Source: Archivesica marissinica (taxonomy: Eukaryota; Mollusca; Bivalvia; Venerida; Vesicomyidae). Taken from it: a DNA stretch of 64,000 nt. The notes below the pieces were generated by a model. It had not been told where the DNA came from and ran no database searches. It saw only the letters and a list, made by a program, of their open reading frames with translations. The stretch lies in contig CM026400.1 of NCBI GenBank assembly GCA_014843695.1, positions 17,002,294-17,066,293 on the forward strand, read 5' to 3'. Both the position numbers and the translations under genes were made by a program. The number at the start of each line of letters is the position of its first letter. Within the stretch, counting starts at the first letter, position 1. Positions 1-12,790 of this stretch are shown piece by piece.

Positions 1-79
1 TTCATCCGCGCCAACGAGAGTGATTAATATAAGTTGCTAGAACTTGCTTCGCAATCGTTGTAAAATAAATAAAGTTTAA
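1..79 (+). repeat. SINE-A, 3' tail fragment
   Basis: Only the last part of the SINE-A consensus is inside the window: the stretch 'ccgcgccaacgagagtgatt' followed by the conserved tail and an aataaag end. The head lies before position 1 or is absent. Identified by comparison with full copies at 35.0 and 62.8 kb. Confidence 0.85.
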
Positions 80-197
80 ACGTGTTTATTTATACATCTT
101 CAACAATGGTTGAGTACACTAAACAGTTTAAAAAGGTTGGATTTCATTATTGCAAAACTTGGGTAATACTCGTTTTGTAACGATAAAATTAGTTTAG

Positions 198-410
198 TTA
201 ATACAAATTTATTTTAGCTCGATTGCGAAACAAGTCCTTACAACTAATATTAATCACTCCTGATGGAATCCATCGCCATGCTGAAGAGACAACGTAGAAT
301 GTTAATGCCTTGCCTAAGGGCACAATCGTAACAGCTTCAGCGGGGCTCGAACTCCGGGTAGTTCGCACCTGAAGCGAACGCTCTACCACTACGCTATCGC
401 GACTTCCACA
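198..410 (-). repeat. SINE-B, near full length
   Basis: Read on the minus strand, it has a tRNA-like head (gtcgcgatagcg, B box gttcgag), the body motif 'cccttaggcaaggcatt', 'gatggattccatcagg' and the tail ending aaataaatttgtat. The tail half is closely related to the SINE-A tail. A 116-codon open frame across it is fortuitous. Confidence 0.9.
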
Positions 411-884
411 TGAATACAACTGTATGACAACAATCATTTTACAAACTGTGACAATCTGTTTTAATCGTAATGTGACCGTGTAGAAATCCCCAAAACAAAC
501 CACATAATTTAATGCAAGCTCTGATCCCCAAGACGGCAACTCTAACATTGACTCATCTTTGCCAACTATCAGTTTCGACTTTCATTTACACCCCAGCTGA
601 TAGTGTTCTCGATTTTTTTTTAATATTTCACAATATTGGATTTCCCTGAAGAACTTGGCATGAGGATTTTCTGTTTCAATTTAGATCTAATCGCGTAAAA
701 ATCCAGCCTCGTTTTGGATATCTGTTTGACAGCTGAAGATGTCGTTTGACACAACTTCACACCAGACGACAATTATAAAACAACAGGCGAGAAAACTTGA
801 CAGTGACTCAACCGGAAGACACTTTTTCAGGTTCCTTAAAAGAAAAGTTGTTAGTGATTGGATTTAGAGTCGCATTGTAATCTA
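411..884. other. Unassigned sequence
   Basis: No open frame with a recognisable product, no tandem repeat and no SINE signature was found here. It is AT-rich and unremarkable. Confidence 0.6.
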
Positions 885-1022
885 TCTGATTAGCACCGTG
901 CTCGATTCTCAACACTGCAACCCAGGTTAAAGCCCCAGACCACGAAGTAAGTGAGATGGTACGGTCGCCGGTTCGGATATGTGGCGTTCTCCGTGTACTC
1001 CGGTTTCCTCCCAAGAAGGATC
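885..1022 (+). repeat. Degenerate SINE-A, 5' part
   Basis: Carries the SINE-A landmarks in order: gattagca, ctcaacactgcaaccc, gaagtaagtgagatggtacgg, tccggtttcctccca. Many substitutions and no tail, so an old copy. Confidence 0.75.
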
Positions 1023-1029
1023 ACATATA

Positions 1030-1285
1030 GTCTCCGTGGCCTAGAGGTTAAGGCGTCCGCCTACGGAGCGGGAGGTCGAAGGTTCAAACCTTGGGGTTAG
1101 TTCTGATATGGCCGGTTGGTGAGCCGCCAGCTAGTTAAATAATGGTTACCGATTGCCTACCAGCATGGCGCCTGGCATACAAGCATATGATTCGGGAAGT
1201 ACTGATGTTCATAAAAAGAGATGTCTCATAAGTCAGAAATGGCTGGCCCTTTAAATAGGGGTGACACTATAATAAACAAACACTT
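1030..1285 (+). repeat. SINE-D with tRNA-Arg(ACG)-like head
   Basis: The head has an A box (tggcctagaggttaagg), an anticodon arm TCCGC-CTACGGA-GCGGG giving anticodon ACG, and a B box (ggttcaaacc). The arm is typical of tRNA-Arg. The body continues through 'gccggttggtgagccgcc' to an aataaacaaac end. A second copy lies inverted at 55.9 kb, so this is a dispersed SINE and not a functional tRNA gene. Confidence 0.85.
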
Positions 1286-1290
1286 TACTT

Positions 1291-1604
1291 TATAGTCAAC
1301 ATCGTGCTAGTGGTCACCTCCATTTAGCAGCCAACCTGTATTAAGTAGCCAGCTTGCAGATTACCAATATGTTGTTTTATTATACATTTGCCCTCTATTA
1401 AGCAGCCAACCTGTATTAAGTAGCCAGTTTCCAGATTACCAATATGTTGTTTTATTATACATTTGCCCTCTATTAAGCAGCCAACCTGTATTAAGTAGCC
1501 AGTTTCCAGATTACCAATATGTTGTTTTATTATACATTTGCCCTCTATTAAGCAGCCAATTTATGTGATTCCCTTGTCTGGCTGCTTATACCAGGTTTAC
1601 TGTA
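1291..1604. mobile_element. TIR MITE (family M2) with internal 75-bp expansion
   Basis: Flanked by TA. The ends are imperfect inverted repeats (tatagtcaac... / ...ggtttactgta) enclosing paired 'taagcagcc' motifs. A 75-bp internal segment (aagcagccaacctgtattaa through atacatttgccctct) is present about three times in tandem. The copy at 56190-56371 has it once. The TIR style and TA target suggest a Tc1/mariner/pogo-type non-autonomous element. Confidence 0.75.
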
Positions 1605-1626
1605 TACGTGTCAATCCGCACAAACG

Positions 1627-1856
1627 AGAGACCGCCTCCGTAGTCGAGGTCGCTGACTTGTATACCACTGTAACCTATCATCACTGATGGTCACGGATTC
1701 GAGCCCTGCGCAGGCCGTGTCTCTTTATATGAAAAAGTTGGCAGTTTCTTATGAAGGTTGGTGCACTAAGTACTGGTTAACCGCTGGTGGAAAGGATTGT
1801 AAACTTCCCGGCGCTCAAATGGGTAACCGGTAGCAACGCTTAATAAACTTAAAATA
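1627..1856 (+). repeat. SINE-F
   Basis: tRNA-like promoter remnants (cctccgtagtcgagg; B box ggattcgagccc), then 'tgtctctttatatga', 'cgctcaaatgg' and a tail ending aataaactta. The same order of motifs occurs at 33990-34242. Confidence 0.75.
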
Positions 1857-1867
1857 ATATTAAAAAA

Positions 1868-1925
1868 ACGAGTGATTAATATAAGTTGTTGATGCTTGTT
1901 TCGTAATCATTGTAAAATAAAAAAT
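1868..1925 (+). repeat. SINE-A/B tail fragment
   Basis: Isolated copy of the shared tail 'gagtgattaatataagttgt' followed by a degenerate ttgtttcgtaatcattgtaaaataaa. No head or body is present. Confidence 0.7.
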
Positions 1926-2013
1926 GTTTATGATAGACCGGGTATTGTATATGATTCTTAATGCGATATAGGTGATACAACGCAACACGATGGATATTGC
2001 AACAACCACACAC

Positions 2014-2065
2014 GTATCTATGTGTCGTGTATCGTGATGTAGCAGAGGATGACCGTGTTTCAAGT
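2014..2065 (+). repeat. Lone 50-bp satellite monomer
   Basis: One monomer (tatgtgtcgtgtatcgtgat ... gatgaccgtgtttcaag), about 300 bp ahead of the main array starting at 2367. The intervening 2066-2366 is AT-rich non-satellite DNA, as if an insertion split the array. Confidence 0.8.
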
Positions 2066-2366
2066 ATATTATTCAATTCAATTCAACATTTGATTACATA
2101 AAGTACAATAACATTGCTTATAGTAAGCATATATATATACATACAATTGGAAACATGGTTTACAGAGAAGCATGTATTACATATGATATACACGTGTATA
2201 CTTACAACATGTACAATAATGAAAAATAGTAGAAATTATCAGAATGAACGTCCATGGTAGCAAAACGTGCGCATTTCTTGAGTGTATAATACCACGAATG
2301 TTCATTATGACTAGATGTTAAGCATGTTTACAATACAGTTCAGTTATATATATATTCAATGGGTTA

Positions 2367-2990
2367 ATGATTTAGCGGAAGATGACCGTGTTTCAAGTAT
2401 ATATGTGTCGTGTATCGTGATGTAGCAGAGGATGACCGTGTTTCAAGTATATATGTGTCGTGTATTGTGATTTAGCGGAGGATGACCGTGTTTCAAGTAT
2501 CTATGTGTCGTGTATCGTGATGTAGCAGAGGATGACCGTGTTTCAAGTATATATGTGTCGTGTATCGTGATGTAGCAGAGGATGACCGTGTTTCAAGTAT
2601 CTATGTGTCGTGTATCGTGATGTAGCAGAGGATGACCGTGTTTCAAGTATATATGTATCGTGATGTAGCAGAGGATGACCGTGTTTCAAGTATCTATGTG
2701 TCGTGTATCGTGATGTAGCAGAGGATGACCGTGTTTCAAGTATCTATGTGTCGTGTATCGTGATGTAGCAGAGGATGACCGTGTTTCAAGTATATATGTG
2801 TCGTGTATCGTGATGTAGCAGAGGATGACCGTGTTTCAAGTATATATGTGTCGTGTATCGTGATGTAGCAGAGGATGACCGTGTTTCAAGTATATATGTG
2901 TCGTGTATCGTGATGTAGCAGAGGATGACCGTGTTTCAAGTATCTATGTGTCGTGTATCGTGATGTAGCAGAGGATGACCGTGTTTCAAG
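2367..2990 (+). repeat. 50-bp satellite array, about 12.5 copies
   Basis: Copies of a 50-bp unit end in 'gaccgtgtttcaag' at 2397, 2447, 2497 and onward to 2990. One unit is 43 bp (a 7-bp deletion near 2650). Units alternate between tatatatgtg and tatctatgtg at the start. Confidence 0.95.
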
Positions 2991-3350
2991 CCCAGGGATT
3001 CGGCACGTTTGGGGGTACTAGTATATATATTTAAGTACAGGGATTCTACTCTGTGGGATGTCAGATTTCGCATCGATCAGTAAAATAGCCCTATCTGAAA
3101 CATAATATAACGCCTATCCCGAGTATTTATATTGTTCTTCAAATAAAACACAACATTAAGCTGTGTGCATGTATACTTTGCAAACAATTGCTACACACAT
3201 TGGCCATAGCAGGTCACATTTCCATACTAGGACACGGGTTCTGTCAGCAACAACAAAAAATCTTCGATGGGAGAGTTTTAACTATGAATAACATTATCAA
3301 TAAAATGTGTTTCCACTAACGTGTAGGTTTATTCGGCAAAAATGTACGTC
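2991..3350. other. Spacer between two satellite arrays
   Basis: Non-repetitive AT-rich DNA between the 50-bp and 26-bp arrays. No coding signal seen. Confidence 0.6.
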
Positions 3351-6300
3351 GAGATGTGTATTCATGAACAAACTTCTAGATGTGTATTCACGAACAAATT
3401 TATGAACAAACTTCTAGATGGGTATTCATGAACAAACATCTAGATGTGTATTCACGAACACACTTCTAGATGGGTATTCACGAACAAACTTCTAGATGGG
3501 TATTCACGAACAAACTTCTAGATGGGTATTCACGAACAAACTTCTAGATGTGTATTCACGAACAAACTTCTAGATGTGTATTCACGAACACACTTATAGA
3601 TGTGTATTCACGAACAAACTTCTAGATGTGTATTCACGAACAAACTTCTAGATGTGTATTCACGAACAAACTTCTAGATGTGTATTCACGAACACACTTC
3701 TAGATGTGTATTCACGAACAAACTTCTAGATGGGTATTCACGAACAAACTTCTAGATGGGTATTCACGAACAAACTTCTAGATGTGTATTCACGAACAAA
3801 CTTCTAGATGTGTATTCACGAACAAACTTCTAGATGTGTATTCACGATCAAACTTATGAACAAACTTCTAGATGGGTATTTACGAACAAACTTCTAGATG
3901 GGTATTTACGAACAAACTTCTAGATGTGTATTCACGAACAAACTTCTAGATGTGTATTCACGAACAAACTTCTAGATGTGTATTCACGAACACACTTCTA
4001 GATGGGTATTCACGAACAATCTTATGAACAAACTTCTAGATGTGTATTCACGAACAAACTTCTAGATGGGTATTCACGAACAATGTTATGAACAAACTTC
4101 TAGATGTGTATTCACGAACAAACTTCTAGATGTGTATTCAGGAACAAACTTCTAGATGGGTATTCACGAACAAACCTCTAGATGGGTATTCACGAACAAA
4201 CTTCTAGATGGGTATTCACGAACAAACTTCTAGATGTGTATTCACAAACAAACTTCTGAATAAACTTCTAGATGTGTATTCACGAACAAACTTCTAGATG
4301 TGTATTCACGAACAAACTTCTAGATGTGTATTCATGAACAAACATCTAGATGTGTATTCACGAACAAACTTCTAGATGTGTATTCACGAACAAACTTCTA
4401 GATGTGTATTCACGAACACACTTCTAGATGTGTATTCACGAACAAACTTCTAGATGTGTATTCACGAACAAACTTCTAGATGTGTATTCACGAACAAACT
4501 TCTAGATGTGTATTCACGAACAAATTTATGAACAAACTTCTAGATGTGTATTCACGAACAAACTTCTAGATGTGTATTCACGAACAAACTTCTAGATGTG
4601 TATTCACGAACAAACTTATGAACAAACTTATAGATGTGTATTCACGAACAAACTTCTAGATTGGTATTCAAGAACAAACTTCTAGATGGGTATTCACGAA
4701 CAAACTTCTAGATGTGTATTCACGAACAAACTTATGAACAAACTTCTAGATGTGTATTCACGAACAAACTTCTAGATGTGTATTCACGAACAAATTTCTA
4801 GATGTGTATTCACGAACAAACTTCTAGATGGGTATTCACGAACAAACTTCTAGATGTGTATTCACGAACAAACTTCTAGATGTGTATTCACGAACAAACT
4901 TCTAGATGTGTATTCACAAACAAATTTATGAACAAACTTCTAGATGTGTATTCACGAACAAACTTCTAGATGGGTATTCACGAACAAACTTCTAGATGTG
5001 TATTCACGAACAAACTTCTAGATGGGTATTCACGAACAAACTTCTAGATGTGTATTCACGAACAAACTTCTAGATGTGTATTCACGAACAAACTTCTAGA
5101 TGTGTATTCACGAACAAACTTCTAGATGTGTATTCACGAACAAACTTCTAGATGTGTATTCACGAACAAACTTCTAGATGGGTATTCACGAACAAACTTC
5201 TAGATGTGTATTCACGAACAAACTTCTAGATGTGTATTCACGAACAAACTTCTAGATGTGTATTCACGAACAAACTTCTAGATGTGTATTCACGAACAAA
5301 CTTCTAGATGTGTATTCACGAACAAACTTCTAGATGTGTATTCACAAACAAACTTCTAGATGTGTATTCACGAACAAACTTCTAGATGGGTATTCACGAA
5401 CAAACTTCTAGATGTGTATTCACGAACAAACTTCTAGATGTGTATTCACAAACAAACTTCTGAATAAACTTCTAGATGTGTATTCACGAACAAACTTCTA
5501 GATGGGTATTCACGAACAAACTTCTAGATGTGTATTCACGAACAAACTTCTAGATGTGTATTCACGAACAAACTTCTGAATAAACTTCTAGATGTGTATT
5601 CACGAACAAACTTCTAGATGTGTATTCACGAACAAACTTCTAGATGGGTATTCACGAACAAACTTCTAGATGTGTATTCACGAACAAACTTCTAGATGTG
5701 TATTCACGAACAAACTTCTAGATGTGTATTCACGAACACACGTATGAACAAACTTCTAGATGGGTATTCACGAACAAACTTCTAGATGTGTATTCACGAA
5801 CAAACGTATGAACAAACTTCTAGATGGGTATTCACGAACAAACTTCTAGATGTGTATTCACGAACAAACTTCTAGATGTGTATTCACGAACAAACTTCTA
5901 GATGTGTATTCACGAACAAACTTCTAGATGGGTATTCACGAACAAACGTCTAGATGGGTATTCACGAACAAACTTCTAGATGGGTATTCACGAACAAACT
6001 TCTAGATGTGTATTCACGAACAAACTTATGAACAAACTTCTAGATGGGTATTCACGAACAAACTTCTAGATGTGTATTCACGAACAAACGTATGAACAAA
6101 CTTCTAGATGTGTATTCACGAACAAACTTCTAGATGGGTATTCACGAACAAACTTCTAGATGTGTATTCACGAACAAACTTCTAGATGTGTATTCACGAA
6201 CAAACTTCTAGATGTGTATTCACAACAATTATGAACAAACTTCTAGATGTGTATTCACGAACAAACTTCTAGATGTGTATTCACGAACAAACTTCTAGAT

Positions 6301-9300
6301 GTGTATTCACGAACAAACTTCTAGATGTGTATTCACGAACAAACTTCTAGATGTGTATTCACGAACAAACTTCTAGATGTGTATTCACGAACAAACTTCT
6401 AGATGTGTATTCACGAACAAACTTCTAGATGTGTATTCACGAACAAACTTCTAGATGTGTATTCACGAACAAACTTCTAGATGTGTATTCACGAACAAAC
6501 TTCTAGATGGGTATTCACGAACAAACTTCTAGATGTGTATTCACGAACAAACTTCTAGATGTGTATTCACGAACAAACTTCTAGATGTGTATTCACGAAC
6601 AAACTTCTAGATGTGTATTCACGAACAAACTTCTAGATGGGTATTCACGAACAAACTTCTAGATGTGTATTCACGAACAAACTTCTAGATGTGTATTCAC
6701 GAACAAACTTCTAGATGTGTATTCACGAACAAACTTCTAGATGTGTATTCACGAACAAACTTCTAGATGGGTATTCACGAACAAACTTCTAGATGTGTAT
6801 TCACGAACAAACTTCTAGATGTGTATTCACGAACAAACGTATGAACAAACTTCTAGATGGGTATTCACGAACAAACTTCTAGATGTGTATTCACGAACAA
6901 ACGTATGAACAAACTTCTAGATGGGTATTCACGAACACACTTCTAGATGTGTATTCACGAACAAACTTCTAGATGTGTATTCACGAACAAACTTCTAGAT
7001 GTGTATTCACGAACAAACTTATGAACAAACTTCTAGATGGGTATTCACGAACAAACTTCTAGATGTGTATTCACGAACAAACGTATGAACAAACTTCTAG
7101 ATGGGTATTCACGAACAAACTTCTAGATGTGTATTCACGAACAAACTTCTAGATGTGTATTCACGAACAAACTTCTAGATGTGTATTCACGAACAAACTT
7201 ATGAACAAACTTCTAGATGGGTATTCACGAACAAACTTCTAGATGTGTATTCACGAACAAACGTATGAACAAACTTCTAGATGTGTATTCACGAACAAAC
7301 GTATGAACAAACTTCTAGATGTGTATTCACGAACAAACTTCTAGATGTGTATTCACGAACAAACTTCTAGATGTGTATTCACGAACAAACTTCTAGATGG
7401 GTATTCACGAACAAACTTCTAGATGTGTATTCACGAACAAACTTCTAGATGTGTATTCACGAACAAACTTCTAGATGGGTATTCACGAACAAACTTCTAG
7501 ATGTGTATTCACGAACAAACTTCTAGATGTGTATTCACGAACAAACGTCTAGATGTGTATTCACGAACAAACCTCTAGATGTGTATTCACGAACAAACTT
7601 CTAGATGTGTATTCACGAACAAACTTCTAGATGTGTATTCACAAACAAACTTCTAGATGGGTATTCACGAACAAACTTCTAGATGTGTATTCACGAACAA
7701 ACTTCTAGATGTGTATTCACGAACAAACTTCTAGATGTGTATTCACGAACAAACTTCTAGATGTGTATTCACGAACAAACTTCTAGATGGGTATTCATGA
7801 ACAAACTTCTAGATGTGTATTCACGAACAAACTTCTAGATGTGTATTCACGAACAAACTTCTAGATGTGTATTCACGAACAAACTTCTAGATGGGTATTC
7901 ACGAACAAACTTCTAGATGTGTATTCACGAACAAACTTCTAGATGTGTATTCACGAACAAACTTCTAGATGTGTATTCACGAACAAACTTCTAGATGTGT
8001 ATTCACGAACAAACTTCTAGATGTGTATTCACGAACAAACTTCTAGATGTGTATTCACGAACAAACTTCTAGATGTGTATTCACGAACAAACTTCTAGAT
8101 GTGTATTCACGAACAAACGTATGAACAAACTTCTAGATGGGTATTCATGAACAAACTTCTAGATGTGTATTCACGAACAAACGTCTAGATGTGTATTCAC
8201 GAACAAACCTCTAGATGTGTATTCACGAACAAACTTCCAGATGTGTATTCACGAACAAACTTCTAGATGTGTATTCACAAACAAACTTCTAGATGGGTAT
8301 TCACGAACAAACTTCTAGATGTGTATTCACGAACAAACTTCTAGATTTGTATTAATGAACAAACTTCTAGATGTGTATTCATGAACAAACTTCTAGATGT
8401 GTATAAATGAACAAACTTCTAGATGTGTATTCATGAACAAACCTCTAGATGTGTATTCATAAACAAACTTCTAGATGTGTATTCACGAACAAACTTCTAG
8501 ATGTGTATTCACAAACAAACTTCTAGATGTGTATTCACGAACAAACTTCTAGATGTACATTCACGATCAAACTTCTAGATGTGTATTCACGAACAAACTT
8601 ATGAACAAACTTCTAGATGTGTATTCACGAACAAACTTATGAACAAACTTCTAGATGGGTATTCACGAACAAACTTCTAGATGGGTATTCACGAACAAAC
8701 TTCTAGATGTGTATTCACGAACAAACTTCTAGATGGGTATTCACGAACAAACTTCTAGATGGGTATTCACGAACAAACTTCTAGATGGGTATTCACGAAC
8801 AAACTTATGAACAAACTTCTAGATGTGTATTCACGAACAAACTTCTAGATGGGTATTCACGAACAAACTTCTAGATGTGTATTCACGAACAAACTTCTAG
8901 ATGTGTATTCACGAACAAACTTCTAGATGTGCATTCACGAACAAACTTCTAGATGTGTATTCACGAACAAACTTATGAACAAACTTCTAGATGTGTATTC
9001 ACGAACAAACTTATGAACAAACTTCTAGATGGGTATTCACGAACAAACTTCTAGATGGGTATTCACGAACAAACTTCTAGATGTGTATTCACGAACAAAC
9101 TTCTAGATGGGTATTCACGAACAAACTTCTAGATGTGTATTCACGAACAAACTTCTAGATGGGTATTCACGAACAAACTTCTAGATGGGTATTCACGAAC
9201 AAACTTATGAACAAACTTCTAGATGTGTATTCACGAACAAACTTCTAGATGGGTATTCACGAACAAACTTCTAGATGTGTATTCACGAACAAACTTCTAG

Positions 9301-11790
9301 ATGGGTATTCACGAACAAACTTCTAGATGTGCATTCACGAACAAACTTCTAGATGTGTATTCACGAACAAACTTATGAACAAACTTCTAGATGTGTATTC
9401 ACGAACAAACTTCTAGATGGGTATTCACGAACAAACTTCTAGATGTGTATTCACGAACAAACTTCTAGATGTGTATTCACGAACAAACTTCTAGATGGGT
9501 ATTCACGAACAAACTTCTAGATGTGTATTCACGAACAAACTTCTAGATGTGTATTCACGAACAAACTTCTAGATGTGTATTCACGAACAAATTATGAACA
9601 AACTTCTAGATGTGTATTCACGAACAAACTTCTAGATGTGTATTCACGAACAAACTTCTAGATGTGTATTCACGAACAAACTTCTAGATGTGTATTCACG
9701 AACAAACTTCTAGATGTGTATTCACGAACAAACTTCTAGATGTGTATTCACGAACAAACTTCTAGATGGTATTCACGAACAAACTTCTAGATGTGTATTC
9801 ACGAACAAACTTCTAGATGTGTATTCACGAACAAACTTCTAGATGTGTATTCACGAACAAACTTCTAGATGTGTATTCACGAACAAACTTCTAGATGTGT
9901 ATTCACGAACAAACTTCTAGATGTGTATTCACGAACAAACTTCTAGATGGGTATTCACGAACAAACTTCTAGATGTGTATTCACGAACAAACTTCTAGAT
10001 GTGTATTCACGAACAAACTTCTAGATGTGTATTCACGAACAAACTTCTAGATGTGTATTCACGAACAAACTTCTAGATGTGTATTCACGAACAAACTTCT
10101 AGATGTGTATTCACGAACAAACTTCTAGATGTGTATTCACGAACAAACTTCTAGATGTGTATTCACGAACAAACTTCTAGATGTGTATTCACGAACAAAC
10201 TTATGAAAAACTTCTAGATGGGTATTCACGAACAAACTTCTAGATGTGTATTCACGAACAAACTTAACAAACTTCTAGATAGAACAAACTTCTAGATGTG
10301 TATTCACGAACAAACTTCTAGATGTGTATTCACGAACAAACTTCTAGATGTGTATTCACGAACAACTTGACAAACTTCTAGATGGGTATTCACGAACAAA
10401 CTTCTAGATGTGTATTCACGAACAAACGTATGAACAAACTTCTAGATGGGTATTCACGAACACACTTCTAGATGTGTATTTACGAACAAACTTCTAGATG
10501 TGTATTCACGAACAAACTTCTAGATGTGTATTCACGAACAAACTTCTAGATGGGTATTCACGAACAAACTTCTAGATGGGTATTCACGAACAAACTTCTA
10601 GATGGGTATTCACGAACAAACTTCTAGATGTGTATTCACGAACAAACTTATGAACAAACTTCTAGATGGGTATTCACGAACAAACTTCTAGATGTGTATT
10701 CACGAACAAACGTATGAACAAACTTCTAGATGTGTATTCACGAACAAACTTATGAACAAACTTCTAGATGGGTATTCACGAACAAACTTCTAGATGTGTA
10801 TTCACGAACAAACTATGAACAAACTTCTAGATGTGTATTCACGAACAAACTTCTAGATGTGTATTCATGAACAAACTTCTAGATGTGTATTCACGAACAA
10901 ACTTCTAGATGTGTATTCACGAACAAACTTCTAGATGTGTATTCACGAACAAACTTCTAGATGTGTATTCACGAACAAACTTCTAGATGTGTATTCACGA
11001 ACAAACTTCTAGATGGGTATTCACGAACAAACTTCTAGATGTGTATTCACGAACAAACTTCTAGATGTGTATTCACGAACAAACTTCTAGATGTGTATTC
11101 ACGAACAAACTTCTAGATGTGTATTCACGAACAAACTTCTAGATGTGTATTCACGAACAAACTTCTAGATGTGTATTCACAAACAAACTTCTAGATGGGT
11201 ATTCACGAACAAACTTCTAGATGTGTATTCACGAACAAACTTCTAGATGTGTATTCACGAACAAACTTCTAGATGTGTATTCACGAACAAACTTCTAGAT
11301 GTGTATTCACGAACAAACTTCTAGATGGGTATTCACGAACAAACTTCTAGATGTGTATTCACGAACAAACTTCTAGATGTGTATTCACGAACAAACTTCT
11401 AGATTGTATTCACGAACAAACTTCTAGATGTGTATTCACGAACAACTTCTAGATGTGTATTCACGAACAAACTTCTAGATGTGTATTCACGAACAAACTT
11501 CTAGATGTGTATTCACGAACAAACTTCTAGATGTGTATTCACGAACAAACTTCTAGATGGGTATTCACGAACAAACTTCTAGATGGGTATTCACGAACAA
11601 ACTTCTAGATGTGTATTCACGAACAAACTTCTAGATGTGTATTCACGAATTGCAAACTTCTAGATGTGTATTCACGAACAAACTTCTAGATGGGTATTCA
11701 CGAACAAACTTCTAGATGTGTATTCACGAACAAACTTCTAGATGTGTATTAACGAACAAACTTCTAGATGGGTATTCACGAACAAACTTC
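3351..11790 (+). repeat. 26-bp satellite (XbaI type), about 320 monomers
   Basis: Monomer: ctagatgtgtattcacgaac followed by aaactt. Junctions read TCTAGA, so almost every unit has an XbaI site. Common variants are gatggg for gatgtg and aacacac for aacaaac. A recurrent 12-bp short unit (atgaacaaactt) is the monomer with its first 14 bp deleted. Combinations of long and short units build higher-order repeats, for example an exact 180-bp period at 6841, 7021 and 7201. The array is cut at its right end by the assembly gap. Confidence 0.97.
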
Positions 11791-12790
11791 NNNNNNNNNN
11801 NNNNNNNNNNNNNNNNNNNNNNNNNNNNNNNNNNNNNNNNNNNNNNNNNNNNNNNNNNNNNNNNNNNNNNNNNNNNNNNNNNNNNNNNNNNNNNNNNNNN
11901 NNNNNNNNNNNNNNNNNNNNNNNNNNNNNNNNNNNNNNNNNNNNNNNNNNNNNNNNNNNNNNNNNNNNNNNNNNNNNNNNNNNNNNNNNNNNNNNNNNNN
12001 NNNNNNNNNNNNNNNNNNNNNNNNNNNNNNNNNNNNNNNNNNNNNNNNNNNNNNNNNNNNNNNNNNNNNNNNNNNNNNNNNNNNNNNNNNNNNNNNNNNN
12101 NNNNNNNNNNNNNNNNNNNNNNNNNNNNNNNNNNNNNNNNNNNNNNNNNNNNNNNNNNNNNNNNNNNNNNNNNNNNNNNNNNNNNNNNNNNNNNNNNNNN
12201 NNNNNNNNNNNNNNNNNNNNNNNNNNNNNNNNNNNNNNNNNNNNNNNNNNNNNNNNNNNNNNNNNNNNNNNNNNNNNNNNNNNNNNNNNNNNNNNNNNNN
12301 NNNNNNNNNNNNNNNNNNNNNNNNNNNNNNNNNNNNNNNNNNNNNNNNNNNNNNNNNNNNNNNNNNNNNNNNNNNNNNNNNNNNNNNNNNNNNNNNNNNN
12401 NNNNNNNNNNNNNNNNNNNNNNNNNNNNNNNNNNNNNNNNNNNNNNNNNNNNNNNNNNNNNNNNNNNNNNNNNNNNNNNNNNNNNNNNNNNNNNNNNNNN
12501 NNNNNNNNNNNNNNNNNNNNNNNNNNNNNNNNNNNNNNNNNNNNNNNNNNNNNNNNNNNNNNNNNNNNNNNNNNNNNNNNNNNNNNNNNNNNNNNNNNNN
12601 NNNNNNNNNNNNNNNNNNNNNNNNNNNNNNNNNNNNNNNNNNNNNNNNNNNNNNNNNNNNNNNNNNNNNNNNNNNNNNNNNNNNNNNNNNNNNNNNNNNN
12701 NNNNNNNNNNNNNNNNNNNNNNNNNNNNNNNNNNNNNNNNNNNNNNNNNNNNNNNNNNNNNNNNNNNNNNNNNNNNNNNNNNNNNNNNNN
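11791..12790. other. Assembly gap, exactly 1,000 N
   Basis: A round-number run of N between two unrelated satellites. It is a placeholder whose true length is unknown. Open frames running across it are meaningless. Confidence 0.99.

Noticed and set aside
3351..11790. CRISPR-like array
   Set aside because: No unique spacers. It is a direct 26-bp tandem satellite in eukaryotic DNA.
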